DNA of 64,000 bases, taken from NCBI RefSeq assembly GCF_012847295.1, contig NZ_JABBDY010000003.1:726766-790765 (forward strand). The letters run 5' to 3'. This stretch comes from Microbacterium sp. MF43 (GTDB lineage: Bacteria; Actinomycetota; Actinomycetes; Actinomycetales; Microbacteriaceae). Each line of letters opens with the position of its first letter. Positions within the stretch are counted from its first letter, which is position 1. The notes below the pieces were generated by a model. The model had not been told where the DNA came from and searched no databases. It saw only the letters and a list, made by a program, of their open reading frames with translations. Both the position numbers and the translations under genes were made by a program. This document shows, piece by piece, positions 36,479-45,262 of the stretch.

Positions 36479-37294
36479 TCAGCGCCCGAACTCGGGCGCC
36501 CACTCGCCGGACTCGTGCGTCCACTCTCCGGAAACGGCGGGCGCGGCATCCGTCGCCTTCGAATCCGCCGCGCGCAGGCGGGGCGAGCCCTCGGGCCAGC
36601 TCGCCGCGAACGTCGTGACCACGCGGACTACCCGCCGCGACAGGCCGCTGACGGTCTGCAGCGGGCGCGCCGAGACCGGCATCCGCAGCTGCGGGTCGTA
36701 GCGCACGCCGTCGCTGGCGCGCAGGCGGATCGTGAGATCGAGATCGTCGTGCACGTGGGCGTTCTCACGGTCGACGAGCTCGCGCACCCGCTCCCACACG
36801 CGCGTGCGCATGGCGAAGTTCGAGCCGAACACCAGCGGGATGCCGAGCCACCTCTTCACCCAGTAGTGCCCCCCGCCGACGTACCAGCGATCGCCGATGT
36901 AGTTGGTGAGCGGGCTCCCGCCGTAGAACTCGGCTCCTCCGGTGAGCACGCCGAGGCTGCTGTCGACCTCGAACGCGCGCACGACACGGGCGATCCAGTC
37001 CGGGTGCGGTCGGGAATCGGCGTCGAGCCTCGCGATGATGTCGGCGTCGTGCCGTGCCTCGTCGTATCCCCGCGCGGCGGCCGGCCAGATGCCGATGCGG
37101 GATTCGCTGACGATGTCGGCGCCGTGGCGTCGGGCGACAGCCGCGGAGGCGTCGGTGCTGGCATTGTCGACCACCACCACGCGGTCGGCCGGCCGCGTCT
37201 GGGCGGCGAGCGCGGTCAGGCACGCGTCGAGGAATCCCGCGTCATTGCGACACGGGATCACCACGGTGACGCGAACGGCGAGGGTCACGAGCAC
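36479..37294 (-). CDS. Family 2 glycosyltransferase
   Basis: This 271-residue GT-A enzyme probably transfers a sugar from a nucleotide donor to an envelope glycan. The opening VTVVIPCRNDAGFLDACLTA and VVVDNASTDASAAVA are classic GT2. The metal-binding triad is RLDADSRPHPDW. The acceptor-side motif HDDLDLTIRL corresponds to the ED/QxxRW area but lacks the processive QxxRW, so it looks non-processive. No transmembrane helix is evident. The start GTG at 37294 has GGAG six bases upstream, and another GTG two codons later is possible. Confidence 0.85.
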   Translation of the reverse strand: MLVTLAVRVTVVIPCRNDAGFLDACLTALAAQTRPADRVVVVDNASTDASAAVARRHGADIVSESRIGIWPAAARGYDEARHDADIIARLDADSRPHPDWIARVVRAFEVDSSLGVLTGGAEFYGGSPLTNYIGDRWYVGGGHYWVKRWLGIPLVFGSNFAMRTRVWERVRELVDRENAHVHDDLDLTIRLRASDGVRYDPQLRMPVSARPLQTVSGLSRRVVRVVTTFAASWPEGSPRLRAADSKATDAAPAVSGEWTHESGEWAPEFGR

Positions 37295-37351
37295 ACCCTA
37301 CTCCGGCGGACGCGCCACAGGTGATTGCGCGTGAGGGTTTCGAGAAAACGG

Positions 37352-37380
37352 TTGCTTGTGTCGGAATTTCTTGGTATCTT
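37352..37380 (+). promoter_or_regulatory. Sigma-70-type promoter for the DUF222/HNH gene
   Basis: TTGCTT (37352-37357) and TATCTT (37375-37380) are separated by exactly 17 bases. They lie in an unusually AT-rich patch just upstream of the HNH gene, which argues against the longer reading frame that starts at 37325. Confidence 0.55.
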
Positions 37381-37432
37381 TGTTCTACTGAGGGAGTGCC
37401 CACCCTTAGTTCATCCGAGCGATCACGCTCAG

Positions 37433-38899
37433 GTGCTGCACGGAAGGCACTCGACCATCGAAACTTTGAGCGATCCCCTCGCGATCGTCGGCGAAGCGCT
37501 GGCGGCCGTGATGGCGGCCTGGCCCGTCTCGCCGGCGGGCGAGCGGGTGGCCGTCGACGCTCTCAGTCATGCGCAGCTCGTCGAGCTGAACGGCGCGATC
37601 GGAGCCCTCCGGCGCGGCACCGAAGCCGTCCACGCGAGGGTGGCGTCCGAGATCTCACGGCAGTCCCACCCAGATGTCGGCTCCGACTCCCTCGCCAAGA
37701 AGAACGGCTACCGCAACGCGGCCACCTTCATCGCCGCCACCACCGGCACCACCGTCTCAGACGCCTCGCGTCTCGTCGCAGTCGGCGATGCCACCGCCCC
37801 GCGCCGCATGTTCAGTGGAGCGGATGCCCCGGCACGCCACCCCCACGTCGCCGCCGCCCTGTCGGCGGGGCGCATCGGCATGCCCGCTGCATCGGCGATC
37901 ATCACGATGCTCGACCGGGTGGCCCTTCGCGCCCATCCCCAGACGATCGCCGAGGTCGAGCGGCTGCTCACCGACCAGGCGCTCGGGCTCAGCCTCGACC
38001 AGCTCGCCAAGGCGATCGCGCGTGCCGAGGCCTACCTCGACCCCGACGGCCTCGAGCCGAAAGAGAGCGAGGTCCGCGGCGAGCGCAGCCTCGTCATGTT
38101 CGAGCGGAACGGCATGGTCCACCTGAACGCCAAGCTCGACCCCGAATCCGCGGCGCCCGTCAAGGCCGCCCTCGAGTCGATCGTGACCGCCGAGTTCCGC
38201 AACGAGGGTCGCGCGGGCGGTTCGTCGATGACGGATGCCCCGACCCCTGATGCCTCGATTCCAGAGAGCGCGGGCGGTCGCGACTGCGTTGCCCAGCCGG
38301 GCGACGCCGATGCACCGCGTCGCACGCTCCCCCAGCGTCAGGCCGACGCGCTCGTGCTGCTCGCGTCGCACCTGCTCGGCTGCTCCTCCGACACCCCCAT
38401 CAACGGAGCGACCGTCATCATTCGCATGACGCTCGCCGACCTCGAGTCGGGCACCGGGAGCGCCACCATCGACGGCATCGACCAGCCGGTCTCGATCGCG
38501 ACAGCACGGCGGATGGCGGCATCCGGATCGGTCATCCCCTGCGTCCTCGGCGGCGACAGCGAGATTCTCGACTGGGGCCGGCAGAAGCGTCTGTTCACCC
38601 CCGCGCAGAAGCTCGCCCTCGCCGAACGCGACGGCGGATGCGCCATGTGCGGACTGCCACCCGGCATGACGAAGGTGCACCACCTGAGATGGTGGATGAG
38701 AGACAGGGGTTCGACCGATCTCTCGAACGGGGTCCTGCTCTGCGAGACCTGCCACCATCGCATCCACGACAACGGGTGGGAGATCGAGATCGAGGGCACC
38801 GGCGTGGATGCGAGGGTGTGGTTCATCCCGCCCGCACACGTCGACCCTCGTCGCACGCCGCGGCTCGGCGGCAATCGCCGCTTCGCCTTCGTCGCGTAG
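37433..38899 (+). CDS. DUF222 domain protein with C-terminal HNH endonuclease
   Basis: This protein of about 488 residues has the DUF222-plus-HNH architecture that is multicopy in many high-GC actinobacteria. The DUF222 part includes ALAAVMAAWPVSPAGERVAV and LSAGRIGMPAASAIITMLDR. The HNH domain near the end has CAMCGLPPGMTKVHHLRWWM and NGVLLCETCHHRIHDNGWEI, with both Cys pairs, the HH metal-base residue and the final H intact. The biological role is unknown, and links to mobile introns or 13E12 repeats are only suggested by family. The start is uncertain: GTG at 37433 is used, a TTG at 37466 would also fit, and neither has a good ribosome site. Confidence 0.85.
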   Translation: MLHGRHSTIETLSDPLAIVGEALAAVMAAWPVSPAGERVAVDALSHAQLVELNGAIGALRRGTEAVHARVASEISRQSHPDVGSDSLAKKNGYRNAATFIAATTGTTVSDASRLVAVGDATAPRRMFSGADAPARHPHVAAALSAGRIGMPAASAIITMLDRVALRAHPQTIAEVERLLTDQALGLSLDQLAKAIARAEAYLDPDGLEPKESEVRGERSLVMFERNGMVHLNAKLDPESAAPVKAALESIVTAEFRNEGRAGGSSMTDAPTPDASIPESAGGRDCVAQPGDADAPRRTLPQRQADALVLLASHLLGCSSDTPINGATVIIRMTLADLESGTGSATIDGIDQPVSIATARRMAASGSVIPCVLGGDSEILDWGRQKRLFTPAQKLALAERDGGCAMCGLPPGMTKVHHLRWWMRDRGSTDLSNGVLLCETCHHRIHDNGWEIEIEGTGVDARVWFIPPAHVDPRRTPRLGGNRRFAFVA

Positions 38900-39032
38900 G
38901 CACAGGCGGGTCCGCGCCGCGTGCTCGTGCCGCGTGTCGCAGCGCGGGTCGGCGCGACCTACGCCCGGCCCCGCCCGCACGCCATCCCACCGCCATCGCA
39001 CCGCTGTCACCCCCGCCGACTAGCCTGACCCC

Positions 39033-39656
39033 ATGGACGCCGCTGTCACGCCCGATCTGCGGATCGTGCCCGCCAACGAGGCGACGTGGGACGACCTGCA
39101 AGCGGTCCTCACCGGCGCCGCGGGGCGCTGCCAATGCCAGCGTCAGCGCCTCGGCGACCACGACTGGTGGCACATGCCGACTTCCGAACGCGGCGCGATC
39201 CTGCGCGAAGAGACCCACTGCGACGACCCGCGCGCCACCGAGACCATCGGCATCGTCGCCTACGACGGCGAAGCGCCGGTCGCCTGGTGCGCCGTCGACC
39301 GACGAGGCATGTTCGGCCGCCTCCGCGGCTCCCCCGTTCCGTGGACCGGACGTGACGAAGACCCCGACGACGACACGGTGTGGGCGATCGCGTGCATGAT
39401 CGTCCGCAAAGGCCACCGACAGCGCGGAATCACCTATCCCCTCGTCGCCGCCGCCGTCGAGCACGCTCACGCGCGCGGAGCCGCCGCCATCGAGGGCTAC
39501 CCGCTCCTCGCCGGCACCGGGAAAGTGATCTGGGACGAGATGAACGTCGGCCCCCTCGGCCCTTTCATCGCCGCGGGATTCCGCGAGATCACGCATCCCA
39601 CCAAACGCCGCCTCGTCATGCGCATCGACTTCGACGACTTCACCCGAACCGGGTGA
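39033..39656 (+). CDS. GNAT N-acetyltransferase, Cys-motif type
   Basis: This 207-residue GNAT enzyme uses acetyl-CoA on an unknown amine. The N-terminal GRCQCQRQRLG followed by a Trp pair is a Cys-rich pocket motif. The acetyl-CoA loop is MIVRKGHRQRGITYPLVAAA (the R/Q-x-x-G-x-x/A motif A), and the tail GPFIAAGFREITHPTKRRLV completes the fold. It resembles the protein encoded at 44586-45173 in length, Cys motif and order of motifs, so the two are probably paralogues. Confidence 0.85.
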   Translation: MDAAVTPDLRIVPANEATWDDLQAVLTGAAGRCQCQRQRLGDHDWWHMPTSERGAILREETHCDDPRATETIGIVAYDGEAPVAWCAVDRRGMFGRLRGSPVPWTGRDEDPDDDTVWAIACMIVRKGHRQRGITYPLVAAAVEHAHARGAAAIEGYPLLAGTGKVIWDEMNVGPLGPFIAAGFREITHPTKRRLVMRIDFDDFTRTG

Positions 39657-39742
39657 CGCCCCGCGCCCGTACCGGCAGAACGATGTACTCGCCGGGTCGC
39701 AACCTCGCAGCGACCTCCTCGTTCTGAAAGGACGTACACACC

Positions 39743-40144
39743 ATGTCGAACACGCAGCGCACGGGCTGGGCGGGTTGGGCCGCCTTCGCCGGAATCGTCA
39801 TGATCATCGCCGGAGCGTGGGATGCGCTCAACGGCCTCAACGCCCTCCTCCTTCCCGTCGAGAAGTGGGGATGGTCGGGCGAAGCAGGCACCGTCTTCCT
39901 CGACGTCGTCGCATGGGGCTGGTGGCACATCATCATCGGGCTCGCGCTGGTGCTCGTGGGCATCTTCGTGCTCCGCGGCGCGACTTGGGCACGCACGATC
40001 GCCGTGATCCTCGTCGCCCTCAACGCCATCACTCAGCTGTCGTGGCTCGGCGTTCAGCCGTGGTGGTCGCTCATCATGATCGCCCTCGACGTCATCGTCA
40101 TCTACGCGCTGACCGTCCACGGCCGGGAGCTGCAGCGCAGCTGA
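39743..40144 (+). CDS. DUF7144-type four-helix membrane protein
   Basis: This 133-residue protein has four transmembrane helices (WAAFAGIVMIIAGAWDALNG, VVAWGWWHIIIGLALVLVGI, WARTIAVILVALNAITQLSW and WWSLIMIALDVIVIYAL). The pattern GWAGWAAFAG at the start and WWHIIIGL match DUF7144. The ribosome site GAAAGGA is well placed before the ATG at 39743. The function is unknown. A strong hairpin follows directly, so this is a short transcription unit. Confidence 0.8.
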   Translation: MSNTQRTGWAGWAAFAGIVMIIAGAWDALNGLNALLLPVEKWGWSGEAGTVFLDVVAWGWWHIIIGLALVLVGIFVLRGATWARTIAVILVALNAITQLSWLGVQPWWSLIMIALDVIVIYALTVHGRELQRS

Positions 40145-40156
40145 CCAGCACCACCT

Positions 40157-40194
40157 GAAGGGCGCCGTACCAAGCCAGGGGTACGGCGCCCTTC
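40157..40194 (+). terminator. Perfect 14-bp hairpin terminator
   Basis: GAAGGGCGCCGTAC (40157-40170) pairs perfectly with GTACGGCGCCCTTC (40181-40194) around a 10-base loop, 13 bases after the DUF7144 stop. The tail GCTTTG is only weakly T-rich. Confidence 0.8.
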
Positions 40195-40245
40195 GCTTTG
40201 CGCGTGAACCCACGCGGCCTCAGAAGCCCTCTTTGCGTTCAAGTC

Positions 40246-40275
40246 TTGAAACCGCTCCCAGAACTTGGTTACAGT
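40246..40275 (+). promoter_or_regulatory. Sigma-70-type promoter for the secreted beta-helix gene
   Basis: TTGAAA (40246-40251) lies 18 bases ahead of TACAGT (40270-40275), a good TAnnnT element. The spacing to TTACAG would be 17. It lies about 60 bases upstream of the start codon, after the terminator of the preceding gene. Confidence 0.5.
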
Positions 40276-40336
40276 CCTGTAAGCAATGCGGCAGACCTGC
40301 CGCGCGACAACCCCTCGAAGAAGAGAGGACTTTCGC

Positions 40337-42211
40337 ATGACAACCCCCACCCACCGGACGCGTCTCGCCGCCGTCGTCACCGGTGCCGCCCTGATCGCCA
40401 CGGCCCTCGTGGCGTCCCCGGCTTCGGCCGCACCACCGCGCACCGTGGATCCGTTCGACCCGGACTTCGGGCCGAACGTCACGATCTACCGCCCCGACAC
40501 CCCCCAGGCGCAGATCGAGTCCGACCTCCAGGCGCTGCACGCGCAGCAGGTCGACGCCGAGATGGGCACAACCCGCAAGGCGGTCTACTTCCTGCCCGGT
40601 CAGTACGGATCCGCGAACGACCCGCTGCAGATCAACGTCGGCTATTACACCGACGTCGCCGGGCTCGGCGCCTCCCCCGAGGACGTCTCCATCAACGGCG
40701 GCATCGAGGTCTACAACCGCTGCGTCGCCGACGGCGGAACGTCCAACTGCATCGCGCTCGTCAATTTCTGGCGCACCATCTCGAACCTGTCCCTCGACAT
40801 CAACAAGCTCGGCCAGGACGGCTGCCGCGCCAGCGCGAACTTCTGGGCGGTGTCGCAGGCCGTATCGATGCGACGCGTCGACATGTCCGGTGCCAACCTC
40901 TCGCTCATGGACTACTGCACCGCCGGACCTCAGTTCGCCAGCGGCGGCTTCATCGCCGACTCCCGGCTGCCGTTCACGATCAACGGCTCGCAGCAGCAGT
41001 GGCTCATCCGCAACAGCGAGGTCGCCGGCTGGTCCAACGGCGTGTGGAACCAGGTGTTCTCGGGCGTCGTCGGCGCCCCGAGCGACGACGCGTTCCCGAA
41101 CCCGCCGTACACGACCATCGACAATACCCCGCTCAGCCGCGAGAAGCCGTACCTGTACGTCGACGACGAGGGCCGCTACAACGTCCGCGTGCCGGCCGTG
41201 CAGCGCGACTCGCGCGGTGTGTCGTGGGCGGACGGTGAGACGGCGGGGCGCAGCATCCCCATCACCGACTTCTTCATCGCCACTCCCGCCGACTCGGTGA
41301 AGGACATCAACAACGCCCTCGCGCGCGGCCAGCACCTGATCCTCACCCCGGGCGTGTACGACATCGACCGCACGATCGAGGTCAAGCGGGCCGACACCGT
41401 CGTCCTCGGGCTCGGCCACGCGACGCTCACGGCCGTGGGCGGTGCGGTTCCGATGGAGGTGAAGGATGCCGCGGGCATCGTCGTCGCGGGCGTCACCATC
41501 GACGCCGGCGCCGACCTGTCCCCGGTGCTGCTGCGCGTCGGCAAGGCCGACGGCGGCAAGCCGCTCGACGCCGACAACCCGATCACGCTCAGTGACGTGT
41601 ACTTCCGCGTGGGCGGCCCGCACATCGGCAAGACCACGACCGCGCTCGAGGTCAACGCCGACAACGTGCTCATCGACCACACGTGGGTGTGGCGGGGCGA
41701 CCACGGCGTCGAGGGCTTCACGAACGGCGTGAACGGCGACACCGACCGGTGGAACACCAACACCGGAACCAACGGCGTCATCGTCAACGGCGACGACGTC
41801 ACCGCGACGGGCCTGTTCGTCGAGCACTTCCAGCGCTACAACACGCTCTGGAACGGCGAGGGCGGCCGCGTCATCCTCTACCAGAACGAGCTGCCCTACG
41901 ACCCGCCGACCCAGGACGACTGGGTGCAGCCCGACGGCACGCTCGGCTGGCCCGGGTACGTCGTGGCCGATCACGTCACCACGCACGACCTCTCGGGCGC
42001 CGGCGTGTACGTGTTCAACCAGAACAATCCGTCCATCGTCACCGAGAACGGCTTCTCGGTGCCCGAGACCCCGGGGGTGCGCTTGCACCACATCATGACG
42101 GTCAACCTGAGCGCCGGCACGATCAACCACGTCGTGAACGGCATCGGAGGCACGGCCGACACCACCAAGATCGGCGTGCCGCAGTACATCGTCGACTACC
42201 CGACGCCCTAG
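40337..42211 (+). CDS. Secreted right-handed beta-helix protein (family often labelled adenylyl cyclase)
   Basis: This 624-residue exported protein has a Sec signal: RTRLAAVVTGAALIATALVA, with a probable cut after ASA near residue 31. It belongs to an actinobacterial family that databases often name adenylyl cyclase or coagulation factor 5/8-like. I see no cyclase motif. Family signatures present are YYTDVAGLGASPEDVSINGG, SSTN-type NFWRTISNLS, SGGFIADSRL, QQQWLIRNSEVAGW, REKPYLYVDDEGRYNV, LILTPGVYDI and GVIVNGDDVTATGLFVEHFQ. The pattern is a pectin-lyase-like beta-helix, probably a carbohydrate-active enzyme. The ATG at 40337 follows AGAGAGGA. Confidence 0.85.
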   Translation: MTTPTHRTRLAAVVTGAALIATALVASPASAAPPRTVDPFDPDFGPNVTIYRPDTPQAQIESDLQALHAQQVDAEMGTTRKAVYFLPGQYGSANDPLQINVGYYTDVAGLGASPEDVSINGGIEVYNRCVADGGTSNCIALVNFWRTISNLSLDINKLGQDGCRASANFWAVSQAVSMRRVDMSGANLSLMDYCTAGPQFASGGFIADSRLPFTINGSQQQWLIRNSEVAGWSNGVWNQVFSGVVGAPSDDAFPNPPYTTIDNTPLSREKPYLYVDDEGRYNVRVPAVQRDSRGVSWADGETAGRSIPITDFFIATPADSVKDINNALARGQHLILTPGVYDIDRTIEVKRADTVVLGLGHATLTAVGGAVPMEVKDAAGIVVAGVTIDAGADLSPVLLRVGKADGGKPLDADNPITLSDVYFRVGGPHIGKTTTALEVNADNVLIDHTWVWRGDHGVEGFTNGVNGDTDRWNTNTGTNGVIVNGDDVTATGLFVEHFQRYNTLWNGEGGRVILYQNELPYDPPTQDDWVQPDGTLGWPGYVVADHVTTHDLSGAGVYVFNQNNPSIVTENGFSVPETPGVRLHHIMTVNLSAGTINHVVNGIGGTADTTKIGVPQYIVDYPTP

Positions 42212-42346
42212 CGGGTTCCGGATGCCTCGGCCCGCCCGCCGGGTCGAGGCATCCGTCCCCGCCACCCGGGTCACGGCATCCGTCTCCCGGCACCCCGGAG
42301 CGAGGCATCCCCCGCGCTCGACCCGCCGCGCCCTAGGATCGACCGC

Positions 42347-42829
42347 ATGTCCCTCGCCTCCGACCCGTGGCGCACCGACCGCGGGACGCTCGAACGCCCG
42401 CGCGACCTCTCACGGCCGCTTCCCGCTGCCCTGAGCTGGGGGGTGCTCATCGCGTTCGCCGCGGCGTTCGCGCTGGCGTTCGTCACGCTCGGCCTGCCCC
42501 TGTGGCTGCCCGCACTCTACGCCCTGCTCAGCCTGCTGGCGTTCGCCGCGTACGGGCTCGACAAGTCCGCGGCGCGGCGCAACGGCCCGCGCGTGTCGGA
42601 GCAGACGCTCCTCACCCTCGGGATCCTCGGCGGCTGGCCCGGAGCCCTCGTCGCGCAGCAGGCGTTCCGCCACAAGACGCGCAAGCGCTCGTTCCGTCGC
42701 GCGTTCTGGCGGACCGTCGTGCTGAACCTGCTGCTGCTCGCCGCGTTCCTCACCATCGCGACGCTGCGTGGCTGGGACCTCTCGCCCACCTGGCTCACCG
42801 ACGTGCTGCCGTGGGCCGGAAGCGCCTGA
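42347..42829 (+). CDS. DUF1294 membrane protein
   Basis: This 160-residue protein has two hydrophobic N-terminal helices (LSWGVLIAFAAAFALAFVTL and LPALYALLSLLAFAAYGLDK). The DUF1294 core follows: YGLDKSAARRNGPRVSEQTL, LGGWPGALVAQQAFRHKTRK and SFRRAFW. A last helix closes the domain. The family is widespread and uncharacterised, and sometimes fused to cold-shock domains, but not here. AGGA about eight bases upstream supports the ATG at 42347. Confidence 0.88.
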   Translation: MSLASDPWRTDRGTLERPRDLSRPLPAALSWGVLIAFAAAFALAFVTLGLPLWLPALYALLSLLAFAAYGLDKSAARRNGPRVSEQTLLTLGILGGWPGALVAQQAFRHKTRKRSFRRAFWRTVVLNLLLLAAFLTIATLRGWDLSPTWLTDVLPWAGSA

Positions 42830-42838
42830 CGCCCCGGA

Positions 42839-43831
42839 TCACCAGAGCGGGTGGATGGCCTCTCGCAGGCGCCGGTCGTAGACGTCCCGCACGACCCTGT
42901 CGAACGCATCGACGTCGAAGTCGCCGGCCAGCAGTTCTCCCGCCGCAGCGTTCGACTCCGCCTGCTCGACGTTGCGCGCGCCCGGGATCACCGACGTCAC
43001 ACCCGGCTGCGAAGCGATCCATGCGAGGGTCGCGGCCGGCAGGCTGACGCCCTCCGGGACAGCCGCCGCGAGCTCAGCCGCGGCATCCAGCCCCACCTGG
43101 TAATCGACGCCCGAGAACGTCTCCCCGCGGTCGAAGGCCTCGCCGTGGCGGTTGTAGCTGCGATGGTCGTTCTCGGCGAACGTCGTCGACGCGGTGTACG
43201 TGCCCGAGAGCAGCCCCGACGCCAGCGGAACCCGCGCGAAGATCGCGACGTTCGCCGTCTTCGCCGCCGGCAGAACCTCGTCGAGAGGCTTGAGGCGGAA
43301 CGGGTTGAAGATGATCTGCACGTTGGTCACGTTCGGCCGCGAGATCGCGGCGAGCGCCTGCGCCGTCGTTTCGACGGACACGCCGTATGCGGCGATCGTG
43401 CCGTCGGCGACCAGCGCGTCGAGCGCATCGTAGGTCGCGTCGGCTTCGATCACGGCAGACGGCGGGCAGTGCAGCTGCACGAGGTCGAGCGTCTCGACGC
43501 CGAGGTTGGCACGCGACCGGTCGGTCCACGCGCGGAAGTTCTCGGGCGTGTAGTTCTCCGGCTCCTGGGCGAGGCGGCGCCCCATCTTGGTGGCGACGGT
43601 GATGCCGTGCGCCGCCCGGCCGGCGAGGAACCGGCCGATGATCGTCTCGCTGCGCCCGTCGCCGTAGACGTCGGCGGTGTCGAACAGGGTGACGCCCTCG
43701 TCGGCGGATGCCTCGAGCACCGCCATCGCGTCGGCTTCGCTCACGGCGCCCCAGTCGGCGCCGAGCTGCCACGTTCCGAGACCGATCGCCGACACCGAAC
43801 GGCCGGTGCGGCCGAGAATGCGCTGCTCCAT
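42839..43831 (-). CDS. Aldo/keto reductase
   Basis: This 330-residue NADPH-dependent TIM-barrel oxidoreductase probably reduces a small aldehyde or ketone. The catalytic tetrad is visible as Asp and Tyr in FDTADVYGDGRSE, Lys in VATKMG and His in LVQLHCPPS. The cofactor-binding end is QPGVTSVIPGARNVEQAESN. The ATG at 43831 is preceded by GGAAAGGA and starts the classic EQRILGRTGRSVSAIGLGTW. The upstream extension of this frame is not needed. It is convergent with the DUF1294 gene. Confidence 0.93.
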   Translation of the reverse strand: MEQRILGRTGRSVSAIGLGTWQLGADWGAVSEADAMAVLEASADEGVTLFDTADVYGDGRSETIIGRFLAGRAAHGITVATKMGRRLAQEPENYTPENFRAWTDRSRANLGVETLDLVQLHCPPSAVIEADATYDALDALVADGTIAAYGVSVETTAQALAAISRPNVTNVQIIFNPFRLKPLDEVLPAAKTANVAIFARVPLASGLLSGTYTASTTFAENDHRSYNRHGEAFDRGETFSGVDYQVGLDAAAELAAAVPEGVSLPAATLAWIASQPGVTSVIPGARNVEQAESNAAAGELLAGDFDVDAFDRVVRDVYDRRLREAIHPLW

Positions 43832-43873
43832 GGAAGTCCTTTCCTCACCCCGGTCCAGCATGCCACGGGCAGG

Positions 43874-44323
43874 TCAGGGCGGGGCCGGGAGCGACGGATC
43901 CCGTCGTCGCTGGCCGCGCATCACCCGGACCCGTTCGGTCGCCCAGGTCGCGATCACGTCGCCCGAGGCGCAGAGCACCACCGTGACGGCGTAGATCAGC
44001 AGATCGCGCGTGTCGAACACCGTTCCGAGCAGCAGCGAGGCCGGCGGGAAGACCGCTCCCACCTGCAAGGGGATGTTCGTGAGCTGGAAGAGCTCGACGG
44101 CGATGCACCAGCCCGCCGCGATCCCGGCGACCGCCAGCTGCCCGAGCGAGGGCGCGACGAGCACGACCGCGAGGTACGCCGCCACGGCGTACAGCGCGTC
44201 GCCCGTGATGTCGGTCGCCGTCGTGTCGGGGAGCAGCGCGCTCACCGCGACGCCCGCGGCGACGACGACAGCGAGCCCGGCGCCCGCGACCAGGCGCCGC
44301 GGGCGGTGCGAGGCGGTACCCAT
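43874..44323 (-). CDS. DUF2809 membrane protein
   Basis: This 149-residue integral membrane protein has four to five helices. The DUF2809 pattern is LPDTTATDITGDALYAVAAY, then WCIAVELFQLTNIP (conserved E-x-x-Q) and LLGTVFDTRDLLIYAVTVVL. No function is known. The ATG at 44323 is chosen because GGAG precedes it, and the frame also allows 44353. Confidence 0.8.
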   Translation of the reverse strand: MGTASHRPRRLVAGAGLAVVVAAGVAVSALLPDTTATDITGDALYAVAAYLAVVLVAPSLGQLAVAGIAAGWCIAVELFQLTNIPLQVGAVFPPASLLLGTVFDTRDLLIYAVTVVLCASGDVIATWATERVRVMRGQRRRDPSLPAPP

Positions 44324-44367
44324 GCGCTCCAGTCTGCCCGAGGCGCCGGGCATCCCCGAAACGAGAA

Positions 44368-44391
44368 AGGGCCGGCCCTCAGGCCGACCCT
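44368..44391 (-). terminator. Terminator downstream of tRNA-Pro
   Basis: Read on the minus strand, AGGGTCGGCC and GGCCGGCCCT pair (one G-T pair) around a 4-base loop, followed by TTCTCGTTT. It begins eight bases after the encoded CCA, as expected for a tRNA terminator. Confidence 0.75.
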
Positions 44392-44398
44392 CTCGATG

Positions 44399-44475
<77 letters not shown>

Positions 44476-44585
44476 ATGCCCGAGCCGGAGCGCGGACAAC
44501 TCCCCCATCCTACCCGCTCGCCGGAGCGCTCGCGAACGCGGCGCCCACCCTCGCCCGTGTCGCACCCGCCGGGTAGCGTCGCGGC

Positions 44586-45173
44586 ATGGCGCAAATCACC
44601 ATCGAAGCGGCCACCCCGGATCGGTTCACCGATGCTCAGCACACGTGGGACAACGGCGGCGACGGCCGCAGCTGTCAGTGCCAGTGGTGGACCATCACCA
44701 ACGCCGAGTGGCAGACGACCACGCGAGAGGATCGCGAACGCCTGTTCCGCGACGAGGTCGAGGCAGGTCCGCCGCCCGGGCTCATCGCGTACGTCGACGG
44801 CGAGCCGGCCGGATGGGTGCGCGTCGGTCCGCGAACCCGCCAGCCTCGGCTCGCACGCACCCGCAACTTCGCGGCGCACTCCCCCGAACCGTGGGACGAC
44901 GCCTCCGTGTGGGCGGTGAGCTGCTTCGTCGTGCGCAAGGAGCACCGCGGGCAGGGGCTCAACGACCGGCTCCTCGCGGCAGCGATCGATTTCGCCCGCG
45001 ACGGTGGCGCTCGCGTGATCGAGGCTTATCCGCTCGATCCGGCGGAAGGGGGCAAGAAGTCCTCGAGCGACCTCTTCCACGGTGTGGTGTCGACGTTCGC
45101 GAACGCCGGCTTCCGCGAGGTGGCCCGCCCCAGACCCGACTTGGCCATCGTCGCCCTCGAGCTCACGGGATGA
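44586..45173 (+). CDS. GNAT N-acetyltransferase, Cys-motif type (paralogue of the 39 kb gene)
   Basis: This 195-residue GNAT enzyme has the N-terminal Cys motif GRSCQCQWWTITNAEWQTTT. The acetyl-CoA loop is CFVVRKEHRGQGLNDRLLAA (Q/R-x-x-G-x-G). VIEAYPLDPAEGGKKSSSD and TFANAGFREVARPRPDLAI complete the fold. The shared CQCQ motif, the EAYPL/EGYPL stretch and the GFREV/GFREI end link it to the protein at 39033-39656. The substrate is unknown. Confidence 0.85.
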   Translation: MAQITIEAATPDRFTDAQHTWDNGGDGRSCQCQWWTITNAEWQTTTREDRERLFRDEVEAGPPPGLIAYVDGEPAGWVRVGPRTRQPRLARTRNFAAHSPEPWDDASVWAVSCFVVRKEHRGQGLNDRLLAAAIDFARDGGARVIEAYPLDPAEGGKKSSSDLFHGVVSTFANAGFREVARPRPDLAIVALELTG

Positions 45174-45262
45174 CGATTTCCCCATTCGACGACACACCCT
45201 CCCGCAATGGCGCCGGCCGTGGCACGATGGACACTCGATTGTCCGCACGTCCGAGGGGGAGC

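Noticed and set aside
37321-38250. Alternative plus-strand frame overlapping the HNH gene start
   Set aside because: It is Arg/Pro-rich and overlaps the DUF222/HNH frame, which has conserved motifs over its full length.
40337-42211. Real adenylyl cyclase activity
   Set aside because: No cyclase catalytic motifs are present, and the sequence is an exported beta-helix protein.
40220-42274. A 684-codon minus-strand frame across the beta-helix gene
   Set aside because: It reads as Val/Arg/Asp/His-rich shadow sequence, while the plus-strand frame has a signal peptide, a promoter and clear family motifs.
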